A DNA stretch of 64,000 nucleotides from Leptolinea sp. UBA5203 (GTDB taxonomy: Bacteria; Chloroflexota; Anaerolineae; Anaerolineales; Anaerolineaceae): the NCBI GenBank assembly GCA_002412765.1, contig DHVR01000023.1:3783-67782 (forward strand), read 5' to 3'. Each line of letters opens with the position of its first letter. Positions within the stretch are counted from its first letter, which is position 1. Position numbers and translations under genes: made by a program. Below, piece after piece: positions 8,660-17,212 of the stretch. The notes beneath the pieces are model-generated. The model did no database searches and was not told the origin of the DNA. It was given only the letters and a program-made list of their open reading frames with translations.

Positions 8660-9502
8660 TCAAGCGTGTTTTAAAACGATATTTCCTACCGAAATTTGCA
8701 AATACCGGGCAATAATGGGGCATTTTGTTTGCAGCATCAAATATAACTGTTTATAGGGTTTGCCCCCCAGCGTCTCAAAATTTGCCTGCCCTTTAGCTAA
8801 AATCAAGGGCGCATTGGCCATGGTTTCTCGGAACTCCGGTGTACAGTCGTGTAAAATTGTACCCGGTCCATCCGACCCCGTTTCAATAATCCTGGCAATC
8901 TGATCCATATTGACCGCCAACGCATCTTCCATAGTGGCGTCATTAAGCACCGGGCCGCTTTTTACCGCATAGATCACCGGAATATCCAGCGTTTCCACCA
9001 GAACACGATCAAACACCGACTCTCCGGCATTATCCGCTATGATGAGTAAATACTCAGCCTTCGCCAGATCCATGCGAAAATCTTCCATGCCATTCCCGGA
9101 AAAAGGCTGGTCTTTTACCCGTTTCATAATTTCCAGTAAATTAAAATTATCCCCGTGAATCACATCAATGATATTACCCGCCACGCACACCCGCAGCGCC
9201 ATATCGATGGGATCAGCCGCCTGGCTGACCAAGTCTTTTAAATGTGGATAAATCTCCAGGGCATGGATGGTGGTCCGTGTTTTGATGTCACGATAAAAAT
9301 CTGAGATGCCGGTCATTTCCCGCATCAATTGATTGGTCGCATCTGCGGTTTCTGACGGCGGCAGGTCTACATCTGCCTGGGAGAGAAGCTGTAAAACTTC
9401 GCGCATGACCAGTATTTGTTTTGCATTCGGAATGTCATTGATAGACATCGCTGTTGAGGCCTGTTCGACCAGGCAAGTATAGCATTCAGAAAAAGTTTGC
9501 AT
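8660..9502 (-). CDS. DUF89/ARMT1-like damage-control phosphatase
   Basis: A 280-aa protein of the DUF89 family, metal-dependent phosphatases proposed to remove phosphate from aberrant or overflow sugar phosphates and cofactors. The N-terminal CYTC pair fits the prokaryotic subgroup with a conserved CxxC. The family signatures ADNAGESVFD and LAKGQANFETL are present and would supply metal and phosphate ligands. It is the last gene of the long minus-strand operon that carries ulaE/ulaD-like, dehydrogenase and ptsHI genes, and is followed by a terminator. In that setting it probably clears phosphorylated by-products. The exact substrate cannot be inferred. Confidence 0.85.
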   Translation of the reverse strand: MQTFSECYTCLVEQASTAMSINDIPNAKQILVMREVLQLLSQADVDLPPSETADATNQLMREMTGISDFYRDIKTRTTIHALEIYPHLKDLVSQAADPIDMALRVCVAGNIIDVIHGDNFNLLEIMKRVKDQPFSGNGMEDFRMDLAKAEYLLIIADNAGESVFDRVLVETLDIPVIYAVKSGPVLNDATMEDALAVNMDQIARIIETGSDGPGTILHDCTPEFRETMANAPLILAKGQANFETLGGKPYKQLYLMLQTKCPIIARYLQISVGNIVLKHA

Positions 9503-9557
9503 AATGCTTCGTTGTTCTCTACTTTGTCACCGATAATTAAATCAGCTTGAATTTGAA

Positions 9558-11282
9558 TTAGAAATTAACCAAAGGAAGGGTATCCCGCACAAAGGTTTGA
9601 ATCTGCTCGGCATCTTCCAAATCAAGCGCAATTTCCGCTATCGCTTTGGCTTCCACCATGGAAATTGTGCGAATAATTTGCTTGGCAATGGGAATGGCAG
9701 GGGAATTCATGCTGAATTCATCCAGCCCCATGCCCATTAAAATAGGAATCGCCATCGGTTCGCCGGCCAATTCACCACACATGCCCACCCATTTACCCTC
9801 TTTATGTGCTGCATCAATGACCATCTTGATCAAGCGTAAAACTGCAGGATGAAAACTGGAGGCAATATGAGCTACATTGGCATTCGTCCGATCCGCCGCC
9901 AGAGTGTACTGACTGAGATCATTAGTCCCAATGGAGAAGAAATCAATTTCTTTAGCTAAATGATCAGCAATGACTGCCGCAGATGGAATCTCAATCATAA
10001 TCCCAATTTCCATCTTATCAGCAACCGCCACACCTTCAGCCTTCAATTCCCGGCGGCATTCTTCCAGCATAGCACGGGCTTGCCGTACTTCCTGTACGGT
10101 GGCCACCATGGGGAACATCAGCTTCAATCCGTTGCCAACACCCGCGCGCAGCGCTGCACGTAGTTGGGGCTTGAAGATATCCGGACGGGTAAAGCATAAT
10201 CGTATCGCGCGAACACCCAGGAATGGATTGGCTTCAACCGGCAGGGTTAAATAAGTGAGTTCTTTATCTCCGCCGATATCCAGCGACCGTAAAACTACCG
10301 GCAACTGCCCAAAGGTATCAGCGATGGTTTTGTAACTTTGGTATTGTTCTTCTTCTGTGGGTAAATTATTTCGTTCAAGATAGAGAAACTCGGATCGCAG
10401 CAAACCGACGCCTTCGGCGCCCAGGTCCAATGCACTTTTTGCATTTTCCACACTGCCGATGTTGGCTACAACTTCCACCCGGTGGCCATCCGTTGTGATG
10501 GCAGGCTCCCGGGTTTTCTCCAGGGATTTCTTCATAATCTGTTCGAAATGCTGTAATTTCAGGCGGTATTCTTCCAACACCTCTGGTGAGGGATTTAAAA
10601 TCAACAAGCCATCGGAGCCATTTAGAATCGCCAGATCACCATTGTTGACCAACATGGTCTCATCGCCGGCACCCACAACAGCCGGTAAACCCAGGCCGCG
10701 AGCTAAAATCGCCGTATGAGAGGTTGCGCCGCCTTGTGCAATACAAAAACCCATCAGGTGATTTTTATCGATCAGCACCGTATCTGAGGGGGTCAAATCC
10801 TTGGCAAGAATGATGGATTTCTCCTTGAGATTCGCCGTAGGAGATTCCGCGATACCCAACAGAATACGTAAAATCCTGTTTCCGGCATCCCGAACATCCA
10901 AAGCTCTGGCGCGCAGGTATTCATCTTCCAATCCCTCAAGGATACAGGCATAGTTTTCAATCCCGGAATGCAAGGCAAACTCGACGCTCACTTTTTTATC
11001 AAAGAGCGTGTTCCGCACCATATCCAATAATTCGGGATCTTCAAGAATTAAAGACTGAGCGAAGAAGATCTCAGCTTGATCTTCTCCGCTCTCTTGTTTA
11101 GCACGTTCATACACTTGGGATAATTGCTCCTTCGCAATCGATAGGGCATCCTCAAGCCGCAGCCATTCAGTGGAAACATCTTCCACCTGGCAACTCTCTA
11201 TTTGGATTTCTTCTCTTTTGTAAAGAAATACTGGACCAATGGCAAACCCGGTCGAAGCAGCAATACCCTTCAGTGTTTTCAT
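9558..11282 (-). CDS. ptsI: PTS enzyme I (phosphoenolpyruvate-protein phosphotransferase)
   Basis: A 574-aa cytoplasmic enzyme that takes phosphate from PEP, yielding pyruvate, and passes it to HPr. Standard family length and order: N-terminal HPr-binding region, the phospho-histidine loop GGATSHTAILAR with His189, and a C-terminal PEP-binding barrel with RSEFLYLERNNLPTEEEQ and GMCGELAGEP carrying the catalytic cysteine. The start codon overlaps the ptsH stop by 4 bp (ATGA), so translation is coupled. It serves the galactitol-type EII genes at 17-19.7 kb and perhaps others. Confidence 0.97.
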   Translation of the reverse strand: MKTLKGIAASTGFAIGPVFLYKREEIQIESCQVEDVSTEWLRLEDALSIAKEQLSQVYERAKQESGEDQAEIFFAQSLILEDPELLDMVRNTLFDKKVSVEFALHSGIENYACILEGLEDEYLRARALDVRDAGNRILRILLGIAESPTANLKEKSIILAKDLTPSDTVLIDKNHLMGFCIAQGGATSHTAILARGLGLPAVVGAGDETMLVNNGDLAILNGSDGLLILNPSPEVLEEYRLKLQHFEQIMKKSLEKTREPAITTDGHRVEVVANIGSVENAKSALDLGAEGVGLLRSEFLYLERNNLPTEEEQYQSYKTIADTFGQLPVVLRSLDIGGDKELTYLTLPVEANPFLGVRAIRLCFTRPDIFKPQLRAALRAGVGNGLKLMFPMVATVQEVRQARAMLEECRRELKAEGVAVADKMEIGIMIEIPSAAVIADHLAKEIDFFSIGTNDLSQYTLAADRTNANVAHIASSFHPAVLRLIKMVIDAAHKEGKWVGMCGELAGEPMAIPILMGMGLDEFSMNSPAIPIAKQIIRTISMVEAKAIAEIALDLEDAEQIQTFVRDTLPLVNF

Positions 11283-11548
11283 TTACCTTCTCCAAAATTA
11301 TCATTAACCAGCGTTTCCAAGGCTTTTAATGCCGCAGCGGCATCCTCGCCTTCCGCTTTCACCACAATTTGAGCATCTTTTTGAGCACCTAGGGTCAGAA
11401 CACCCAGAATACTTTTTGCATTGGAAGATCGCTCACCGTGTTGAACCGTGATGTTGCTTTTGAAAGTTGATGCGGTTTTTACAAACGCAGAGGCTGGGCG
11501 TGCATGCAAACCCACTTCGTGATGAATTGTAAGCGTAATTTCAGGCAT
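11279..11548 (-). CDS. ptsH: PTS phosphocarrier protein HPr
   Basis: An 89-aa phosphocarrier. The active histidine is His15 in GLHARPAS. A serine at residue 46 in SNAKSILGV matches the regulatory Ser46 of HPr proteins from bacteria that have HPr kinase. No hprK gene is in the window. The gene lies 12 bp after the E2 gene and overlaps ptsI, so ptsHI are transcribed with the 2-oxoacid dehydrogenase genes. Confidence 0.97.
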   Translation of the reverse strand: MPEITLTIHHEVGLHARPASAFVKTASTFKSNITVQHGERSSNAKSILGVLTLGAQKDAQIVVKAEGEDAAAALKALETLVNDNFGEGK

Positions 11549-11560
11549 GAACGCCTCCCT

Positions 11561-12877
11561 TTAGTAAAGTAAAGTCAGTGGATTTTCCAGCATTGCTTTC
11601 AGATCGGCAACAAATTTCGCTGCGACGGCTCCATCCACAACCCGGTGATCCGCAGATAAAGTGATCCGCATAATCGGTCGAATGACAATTTCGTTATTCA
11701 CTGGCACAACTTCGTTTTGCGTTGCACCAATCGCCAAAATGGCAGACTGGGGCGGATTAATGATGGCATCAAATTGTTCGATGCCGAATGGCCCAAGATT
11801 AGAGATGGTGAAGGTTCCACCGCTTACATCGGCAGGCTGTAATTGCCCTTTGCGTGCTTTTTCAGATAACGAATTGGTCTCCACCGCAAGCTGGGCGATG
11901 CCTTTCGTGCTTACATTGTGAATGACCGGAACAATCAAGCCGCCATCCAACGCCACGGCAACGCCCATGTGAACATCCTTATGAAGGATTATAGCATCAT
12001 TCTTTAGCTCGGCATTCAGGTACGGGTTCCGAGCCAGGGCAGCAGCTGTGATTTTAACAAACATGGCCGTGGCACTGATCTTCTCCCCTCCCACTTTTTC
12101 TGCGTAAGCATTTAAGGAGGTTCGGGTTTGATTAAAGTTAGTCATATCAATGCGGGCAACAAATTTAATGTGAGGAGCGGTTTGATAGCTCATGGTCAGG
12201 CGCTGAGCAATGGTAGCCCGCATGCCAATCAAAGGAATAACCTCATCTTGCTGCGAGGGTGAAACCACCATCGGGCTGGATGCTTGTAAGGGTTTGAAAC
12301 TCGCCACATCAGAAGCCTGAATGCGTTGCGCGGGGCCGCTGCCGGCCACCTGGTTCAAATCCACACTCATCTCACCGGCAATTCGCCGGGCAGCCGGGGT
12401 GGCATTCACTTTGCCATCCGGCAGTTTTGCCGCTGGTTTGGCCATGGCAGATTCCACGTCCTGTTTGGTGATTTTGCCCTGGGGTCCGCTGCCTTTTACT
12501 GCACCAAGCTCAACACCCATGGCATTGGCCATATTGCGGGCAACGGGGGTGGCATCCACAGACACTGCCGCTTGAGTTGGTTCAATAGCTTTCGCGGCGG
12601 CTGGCTGAGATGGTGCAGCGCCTGCAGGTTGGGCCTCGCCGGGTGCCAGGATGTATCCAATAACAACACCAATCGGAATCACTTCACCGGGCTTGGCGGT
12701 GATGCCGCTCAGAATTCCAGTGGCTGGCGCTTCTACATCAATGGCCACTTTAGCGGTTTCAATCACCAAAATGGTCTCGCCTTCTTTCACCGGATCGCCG
12801 TTATTTTTTTTCCATTCGGATATGGTACCCGTTTCTTGGTCCATATCCACTTTGGGCATAATGACTTCTGTAGCCAT
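11561..12877 (-). CDS. Dihydrolipoamide acyltransferase, E2 of a pyruvate/acetoin-type dehydrogenase
   Basis: A 438-aa E2 core protein. It has one lipoyl domain (residues 1-80, lipoyl lysine K43 in IETAKVAID) and an Ala/Pro linker. Two consecutive peripheral-subunit-binding domains follow (about 110-147 and 158-195), each ending in a GSGP.xxI..xDV pattern. The catalytic domain (about 213-438) carries DHRVVDG with the active histidine. Two subunit-binding modules with a single lipoyl domain is an unusual arrangement. It follows E1 beta by one base and precedes ptsH. No E3 (dihydrolipoamide dehydrogenase) gene is in the window. Confidence 0.95.
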   Translation of the reverse strand: MATEVIMPKVDMDQETGTISEWKKNNGDPVKEGETILVIETAKVAIDVEAPATGILSGITAKPGEVIPIGVVIGYILAPGEAQPAGAAPSQPAAAKAIEPTQAAVSVDATPVARNMANAMGVELGAVKGSGPQGKITKQDVESAMAKPAAKLPDGKVNATPAARRIAGEMSVDLNQVAGSGPAQRIQASDVASFKPLQASSPMVVSPSQQDEVIPLIGMRATIAQRLTMSYQTAPHIKFVARIDMTNFNQTRTSLNAYAEKVGGEKISATAMFVKITAAALARNPYLNAELKNDAIILHKDVHMGVAVALDGGLIVPVIHNVSTKGIAQLAVETNSLSEKARKGQLQPADVSGGTFTISNLGPFGIEQFDAIINPPQSAILAIGATQNEVVPVNNEIVIRPIMRITLSADHRVVDGAVAAKFVADLKAMLENPLTLLY

Positions 12878-12878
12878 T

Positions 12879-13865
12879 TTAGATCCTGCCTTTTACCAAA
12901 TCACGGGCCTTATTGTAAATATCCTCTACCTGAGGAACAGTATGCAGTTCCAAATTGCGGTTATACGGAACGGGCATTTCCCGTCCAGCCAGGCGCACGA
13001 TGGGTGCATCCAAATAACCAAAAGCTTCACTCTCTGCGATCACTGCAGCCAATTCGCCGCCGAATCCACCGGTCTTGACAGCTTCATGCACGATCAGGAC
13101 TTTACCGGTTTTCTTCACGGATTGGATGATGGTCTCAGCGCCTAAAGGACGCAAAGTCCGAGGATCGACAACTTCAACTTCAATGCCTTCTGCAGCCAGT
13201 TTTTCAGCCGCTTCCAATGCCCGGGAAACCATGATGGAGGTGGCAACGATGGTTAAATCGGTACCCTTACGTTTCACATCAGACTCGCCCAGAGGAATGG
13301 TGTACATTTCTTCAGGGACTTCGCCTTTGACTTTGTATAACAGTTTATGTTCGATGAACAAAACAGGGTTGTTATCGCGGATGGCGGAAATCAGTAAACC
13401 TTTGGCGTCATAGGGAGTGGTGGGCATGACAACTTTCAATCCGGGAACATGCACGAACCAGTTTTCCAGGGATTGTGAGTGATGCTCTGCAGCGCCGGTT
13501 CCGGAACCCGCAGGGGTGCGCAGCACCATGGGGACGGTGGCTTTACCGCCAAACATAAAGCGCAGTTTGGCAGCCTGGTTCACCAACTGCTCGGAAGCCA
13601 GGGTGGTGAAATCCATGAACATGATTTCTGCAATCGGGCGCATACCCACCAGGGCGGCACCTACTGCAGCGCCGGTTAGGGCTAATTCAGTAATCGGGGT
13701 GTCTAAAATACGATCGGGGCCAAATTGTTCCAGCATACCATTACTAACTTGAAAGGCACCGCCATAAACACCAATATCTTCACCAATCATGAAAACGGTA
13801 TCGTCCCGTTCCATTTCCTGGGTCATTGCTTCGCGAATCGCTTCTAAATACGTTATCTCTCTCAT
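12879..13865 (-). CDS. 2-oxoacid dehydrogenase E1 component, beta subunit (pyruvate/acetoin type)
   Basis: A 328-aa partner of the E1 alpha gene that precedes it with a 4-bp overlap. Motifs include MIGEDIGVYGGAF near the start, DTPITELALTGAAVGAA, and RTPAGSGTGAAEHHSQSLE, all characteristic of PdhB/AcoB. With E1 alpha it forms the thiamine-diphosphate-dependent decarboxylase that feeds acyl groups to the E2 lipoyl arm. Pyruvate is the likeliest substrate, given the location beside enzyme I, but acetoin cannot be excluded. Confidence 0.95.
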   Translation of the reverse strand: MREITYLEAIREAMTQEMERDDTVFMIGEDIGVYGGAFQVSNGMLEQFGPDRILDTPITELALTGAAVGAALVGMRPIAEIMFMDFTTLASEQLVNQAAKLRFMFGGKATVPMVLRTPAGSGTGAAEHHSQSLENWFVHVPGLKVVMPTTPYDAKGLLISAIRDNNPVLFIEHKLLYKVKGEVPEEMYTIPLGESDVKRKGTDLTIVATSIMVSRALEAAEKLAAEGIEVEVVDPRTLRPLGAETIIQSVKKTGKVLIVHEAVKTGGFGGELAAVIAESEAFGYLDAPIVRLAGREMPVPYNRNLELHTVPQVEDIYNKARDLVKGRI

Positions 13866-14824
13866 AATGCGTACACTCCTTCTTCGATGGAATCCAGAGT
13901 AGGTTCTGGGCTGGCTTCAGCAAATACACGAGCAGATTCTATGTTTGCATAGGCCTGATCTTTAACTAAATCGGCTTGTTTATCCGTTAAGATTTTGTTT
14001 TCCGCCAGGTACTTTCGGAAACGTAAAATCGGATCTTTGGTTTTCCACTCTTCGATCTCTTCATTACTGCGGTACTTGTTACGATCGCTCTTGGAGTGTC
14101 CGCGCCATCGGTAGGTATTGTTCACCAGTAAATAAGGTCCTTTGCCACTGCGGGCATGTTCAACTGCCACACGAGCAGCATCCTGCACGGCGATCAGATC
14201 GTTGCCGTCCACAGCTACACCTGGGAAACCGTATAATTCAGCTCGTTGAGCCAGAATATCGCTGGTCATCCACTTTTCGGATGGGAAGGACATGGCATAC
14301 TGATTATTTTCACAAATAAAGACAACCGGAACATTGAATAGGTGAGCCAAAATCATGGATTCATGGAAAGCGCCACTGGAAGCAGCCCCATCCCCAAAGA
14401 AGCACAGTAGAACTTCGTCGTTCTTCTTATGCTTCAACCCAATGCCTACGCCAACAGCCATGGGTAAGCCACCGCCCACCACGCCATTAGCGCCAAGATT
14501 CCGGCCATCCATATCAGCAATGTGCATGGAACCCCCACGACCACGGCAATATCCATTCTCTTTTCCATAGAATTCAGACATCATCAAGTTCAGATCAGCG
14601 CCCTTTGCGATGCACAAGCCATGACCCCGATGATGACCCAAAATATAATCCTTGGGTTCCAATACGCTAATAGAGCCTACTGCGGAGGCTTCCTGGCCAA
14701 TGGAAAGATGCATGGTGCCATGAATCTTTCCCGCCATGTAACTTTTTTCTGCTTGTTCTTCAAAAGCACGCACTTCGTACATTTGCAAGAGCAGATTTGT
14801 TGCTTCTTCTTTTTTTAAGGTCAT
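13862..14824 (-). CDS. 2-oxoacid dehydrogenase E1 component, alpha subunit (pyruvate/acetoin type)
   Basis: About 320 aa. The thiamine-diphosphate motif runs from GDGAASSGAFHES to ENNQYAMS, and HLSIGQEASAVGS is near the N-terminus. The phosphorylation-loop-like region reads RWRGHSKSDRNKYRS. The frame opens at 14857, but the ATG at 14824 is preceded by GAGAGG and begins MTLKKEEATNLL, the usual family start, so I use it. It lies 120 bp after the UlaD-like gene and leads E1beta-E2-ptsH-ptsI-DUF89. Confidence 0.94.
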   Translation of the reverse strand: MTLKKEEATNLLLQMYEVRAFEEQAEKSYMAGKIHGTMHLSIGQEASAVGSISVLEPKDYILGHHRGHGLCIAKGADLNLMMSEFYGKENGYCRGRGGSMHIADMDGRNLGANGVVGGGLPMAVGVGIGLKHKKNDEVLLCFFGDGAASSGAFHESMILAHLFNVPVVFICENNQYAMSFPSEKWMTSDILAQRAELYGFPGVAVDGNDLIAVQDAARVAVEHARSGKGPYLLVNNTYRWRGHSKSDRNKYRSNEEIEEWKTKDPILRFRKYLAENKILTDKQADLVKDQAYANIESARVFAEASPEPTLDSIEEGVYAL

Positions 14825-14944
14825 TTTTCTACCTCTCTCATAATCAAATATCATCAAACTATGGATAATTGGAACATTATTTTTTCACCAATAAAACATC
14901 TTGATAGTTGATGAAGTTTGTTAACCAACACAATTGCAGGGCGT

Positions 14945-15604
14945 TTAAGCCCAATAAGCATCAATTTCGGCACGGAATCGACGGGCAGCAGCGATGGGAT
15001 CTGCATCCCCACGAATGGCGCGCCCGATAATAAAGACACTGATATCCACACCTTTAAAGAACTTCACCATATCCAAACCCAGACCACCGGCAACCGAAAC
15101 TTTATAGCCCATCTGGATCAGTTTCTTAATCGTAGTCAAATCATTCTCACCCCAAACTCGGGAAGCATTCCCTTCATCCCAACCTCGGTGATACACCATG
15201 CGTTCCACACCAATATCCCGCCATTCCTTGGCGCGTTCCATAATATCGCGGATACCGGTTAATTCAATAAACATTTCTTTTCCTGGCCGGCCAGCAGCTT
15301 CTTCAAAAGCCAGACGCACGGTATCCAACGGAGCTGCACCTAAAACGGTCATCCAATCTGCCCCGGCGTCAAAACAAATTTTAGCTTCCAAGCCGCCAAC
15401 GTCGGGGGATTTTACATCCGCCAGAATAATGTTATCCGGGCACAGGTGGCGCACGGTACTAACCGCCAACATGCCGGCTGCCTTGGTGAGAGGGGTTCCA
15501 ATTTCGATTGCTTCGACTTCTTTATGAAGAAGCTGCGCCATAGCTAACGCAGGAGCTAAATCAACATAATCTAATGCAAGTTGTAATATTGGTTTTGCTG
15601 CCAT
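14945..15604 (-). CDS. 3-keto-L-gulonate-6-phosphate decarboxylase / hexulose-6-phosphate synthase family (UlaD-like)
   Basis: A 219-aa TIM-barrel enzyme of the orotidine-5'-phosphate decarboxylase superfamily. The D.K..D signature is visible in LADVKSPDVGG. VYHRGWDEG and SVAGGLGLD match the phosphate and metal region of UlaD/SgbH. UlaD turns 3-keto-L-gulonate 6-phosphate into L-xylulose 5-phosphate and CO2; the related Hps fixes formaldehyde. The UlaE-like gene one base upstream favours the UlaD reading. The lactonase UlaG and epimerase UlaF of the classical ascorbate pathway are not seen. Confidence 0.88.
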   Translation of the reverse strand: MAAKPILQLALDYVDLAPALAMAQLLHKEVEAIEIGTPLTKAAGMLAVSTVRHLCPDNIILADVKSPDVGGLEAKICFDAGADWMTVLGAAPLDTVRLAFEEAAGRPGKEMFIELTGIRDIMERAKEWRDIGVERMVYHRGWDEGNASRVWGENDLTTIKKLIQMGYKVSVAGGLGLDMVKFFKGVDISVFIIGRAIRGDADPIAAARRFRAEIDAYWA

Positions 15605-15605
15605 C

Positions 15606-16490
15606 TTATTTAATCTCCTGTAAGTTCATTTGAGTACACTCATAAGCCAACCACCCCTCTTTCATCTGTTCCCGAATCCAGGCATTGCTAGCTTTTACAA
15701 TTTCCTTGGCATTGGGCTGGTCTTCTGTCCATAATTCCAACACAATGGAACCCATAAATCCAAGTTCAGCCAATTTACTAAACACTTGAATAAAAGGGAC
15801 TGCCCCTTCACCGGGTTTAACGTAGCGTAACTGATCCCGATGGGTATCCTTCACATGTACCGCAGCCAAATGGCCTCTGGCATAATCCAGTTCCGCCAGA
15901 ACATCTTTACCGGCAAAAACCAGATTGCCAACATCCGCGTAAGCCTGAAACCAGGGTGAATCAAAATAATGGACATACTCCATCACTTTCTGTATCGATT
16001 CCACACGGATATCCCAATTTTCCAAAGCCAGGACCACACCGGCTTGCGCAGCATGAAGATAGCCCATTTCAAGACCTTCCAAAAAATAGCCCAGAGTTTT
16101 GGAATTGCTCGGCTCGTGATAAACATCACTACCGGCCACAAGAATATAGCGGATGCCTAGATCGACTGAAAAGTCCACAGCTCGTTTGAAAATATCCTGA
16201 GCTTGTGAACGAATTTTTTTATCTTCACTGCCTAAAGGAAAACGTCGATGCGCACTCAGGCTCATCGATTTAATTTGCATACCGCTGCTTTGTATCTCGT
16301 TTCGTAACGCCATTCGTGTGGGCACATCCCAACTCAGGCGATTTATTCTTTCGTCACTATCATCAATGGAAATTTCCACAAAATCAGAATCGGTCTCTCG
16401 CGCAGCCGCCAGACGTTCAGCCCAACTGAGAGATTGAGGTAAGGCTTTTTCATACATGCCCAAAGCGATCAATTCCGGAGTTATCTTCAC
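15606..16490 (-). CDS. L-xylulose-5-phosphate 3-epimerase (UlaE/SgbU-like)
   Basis: A 294-aa xylose-isomerase-like TIM barrel. Family features include the opening GMYEKALPQSLSWAERL, FVEISIDDSDERI, and metal-ligand segments LALENWD and AAVHVKDTH, ending in VLELWTED. UlaE interconverts L-xylulose 5-phosphate and L-ribulose 5-phosphate. The start codon is GTG with AAGAGA upstream. It is the first gene of the operon that continues into the UlaD-like and dehydrogenase genes. The operator and promoter at 16525-16565 lie just upstream. Confidence 0.9.
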   Translation of the reverse strand: MKITPELIALGMYEKALPQSLSWAERLAAARETDSDFVEISIDDSDERINRLSWDVPTRMALRNEIQSSGMQIKSMSLSAHRRFPLGSEDKKIRSQAQDIFKRAVDFSVDLGIRYILVAGSDVYHEPSNSKTLGYFLEGLEMGYLHAAQAGVVLALENWDIRVESIQKVMEYVHYFDSPWFQAYADVGNLVFAGKDVLAELDYARGHLAAVHVKDTHRDQLRYVKPGEGAVPFIQVFSKLAELGFMGSIVLELWTEDQPNAKEIVKASNAWIREQMKEGWLAYECTQMNLQEIK

Positions 16491-16524
16491 TGCATTCTCT
16501 TCAAGGATTATAGTTTATTCAACA

Positions 16525-16565
16525 ATGTGATTATAACACACACATATGTGATTTTACAATTGACA
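16525..16565 (-). promoter_or_regulatory. Promoter with duplicated SorC-type operator before the ulaE-like gene
   Basis: Two ATGTGATT-T-containing repeats start at 16525 and 16546, exactly 21 bp apart. The second (16544-16565) is nearly the same as the site at 19749-19770 before the PTS genes. On the minus strand TTGTAA (16554-16559), an 18-bp spacer and TATAAT (16530-16535) form a promoter lying inside the repeats. A bound regulator would block RNA polymerase or position it. Confidence 0.65.
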
Positions 16566-16629
16566 ACTTTGTAGAGTGTGTCAGACACACAAAAAAATAC
16601 CTGGTTAAATTATTTCAACAAAACTCTTA

Positions 16630-17103
16630 TTAAGAGTTTTTCTTTTTGATGGATTCGATATCTTGACGAGTCATGTGCTTGGTATTTGGCATTACTTTTC
16701 TAATGTTTCTGCCATTAATCACACTCAACGCATTTGAGGCCAGATCTTCTTCAATCAGAATGGTCTTTAGAATCGCCACTGATTTCCGATGGGGGAGTAG
16801 ACCACTCATTTTGGCAACCCATGGAAATCTGGATTTCTGCACAGCTTCCGCCCAGGGAATTCTGACTTTTTTCAAAACCTTTTTTGGGGAACTATCTTTA
16901 TCCAAATCGTTTTTCAAATGGATTTGCTTGGCAATTTCAATTACTAGAAACCGATGAATTTGAACCAGATTGGACCAGGAAAAGAACAATATGATACCGT
17001 AGGCTAGAACTATCAAATTAATAATTAGGGCATTGGCTTCGTAAAAATACAGAATTTGCCGGCCAAAATCGCCCATTATCATTTCAACAAAGGATCTTAC
17101 CAT
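16630..17103 (-). CDS. Hypothetical membrane-anchored protein between PTS IIC and ulaE-like genes
   Basis: A 157-aa protein I do not recognise. One strong hydrophobic segment spans about residues 25-45 (ALIINLIVLAYGIILFF). The rest is basic and probably cytoplasmic, ending in KKKNS. It is encoded 110 bp after the PTS IIC gene on the same strand, behind a hairpin. It could be an accessory of the transporter or an unrelated gene. ATG at 17103 opens the frame with no strong ribosome site. Confidence 0.55.
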   Translation of the reverse strand: MVRSFVEMIMGDFGRQILYFYEANALIINLIVLAYGIILFFSWSNLVQIHRFLVIEIAKQIHLKNDLDKDSSPKKVLKKVRIPWAEAVQKSRFPWVAKMSGLLPHRKSVAILKTILIEEDLASNALSVINGRNIRKVMPNTKHMTRQDIESIKKKNS

Positions 17104-17140
17104 ATTATCTCACTATGTTCCGTTTTATTTCTTGGGGATA

Positions 17141-17174
17141 AATTGGGTGTGACTGTTACCAATCACACCCAATT
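17141..17174 (-). terminator. Perfect 12-bp hairpin after the PTS IIC gene
   Basis: AATTGGGTGTGA and TCACACCCAATT pair around a 10-base loop. The T tract after it on the minus strand is weak (TTTAT), so termination may be partial. Confidence 0.55.
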
Positions 17175-17212
17175 CTTAACATGCTTTTATCTAAAGCGAA
17201 TCAACTGAAACA

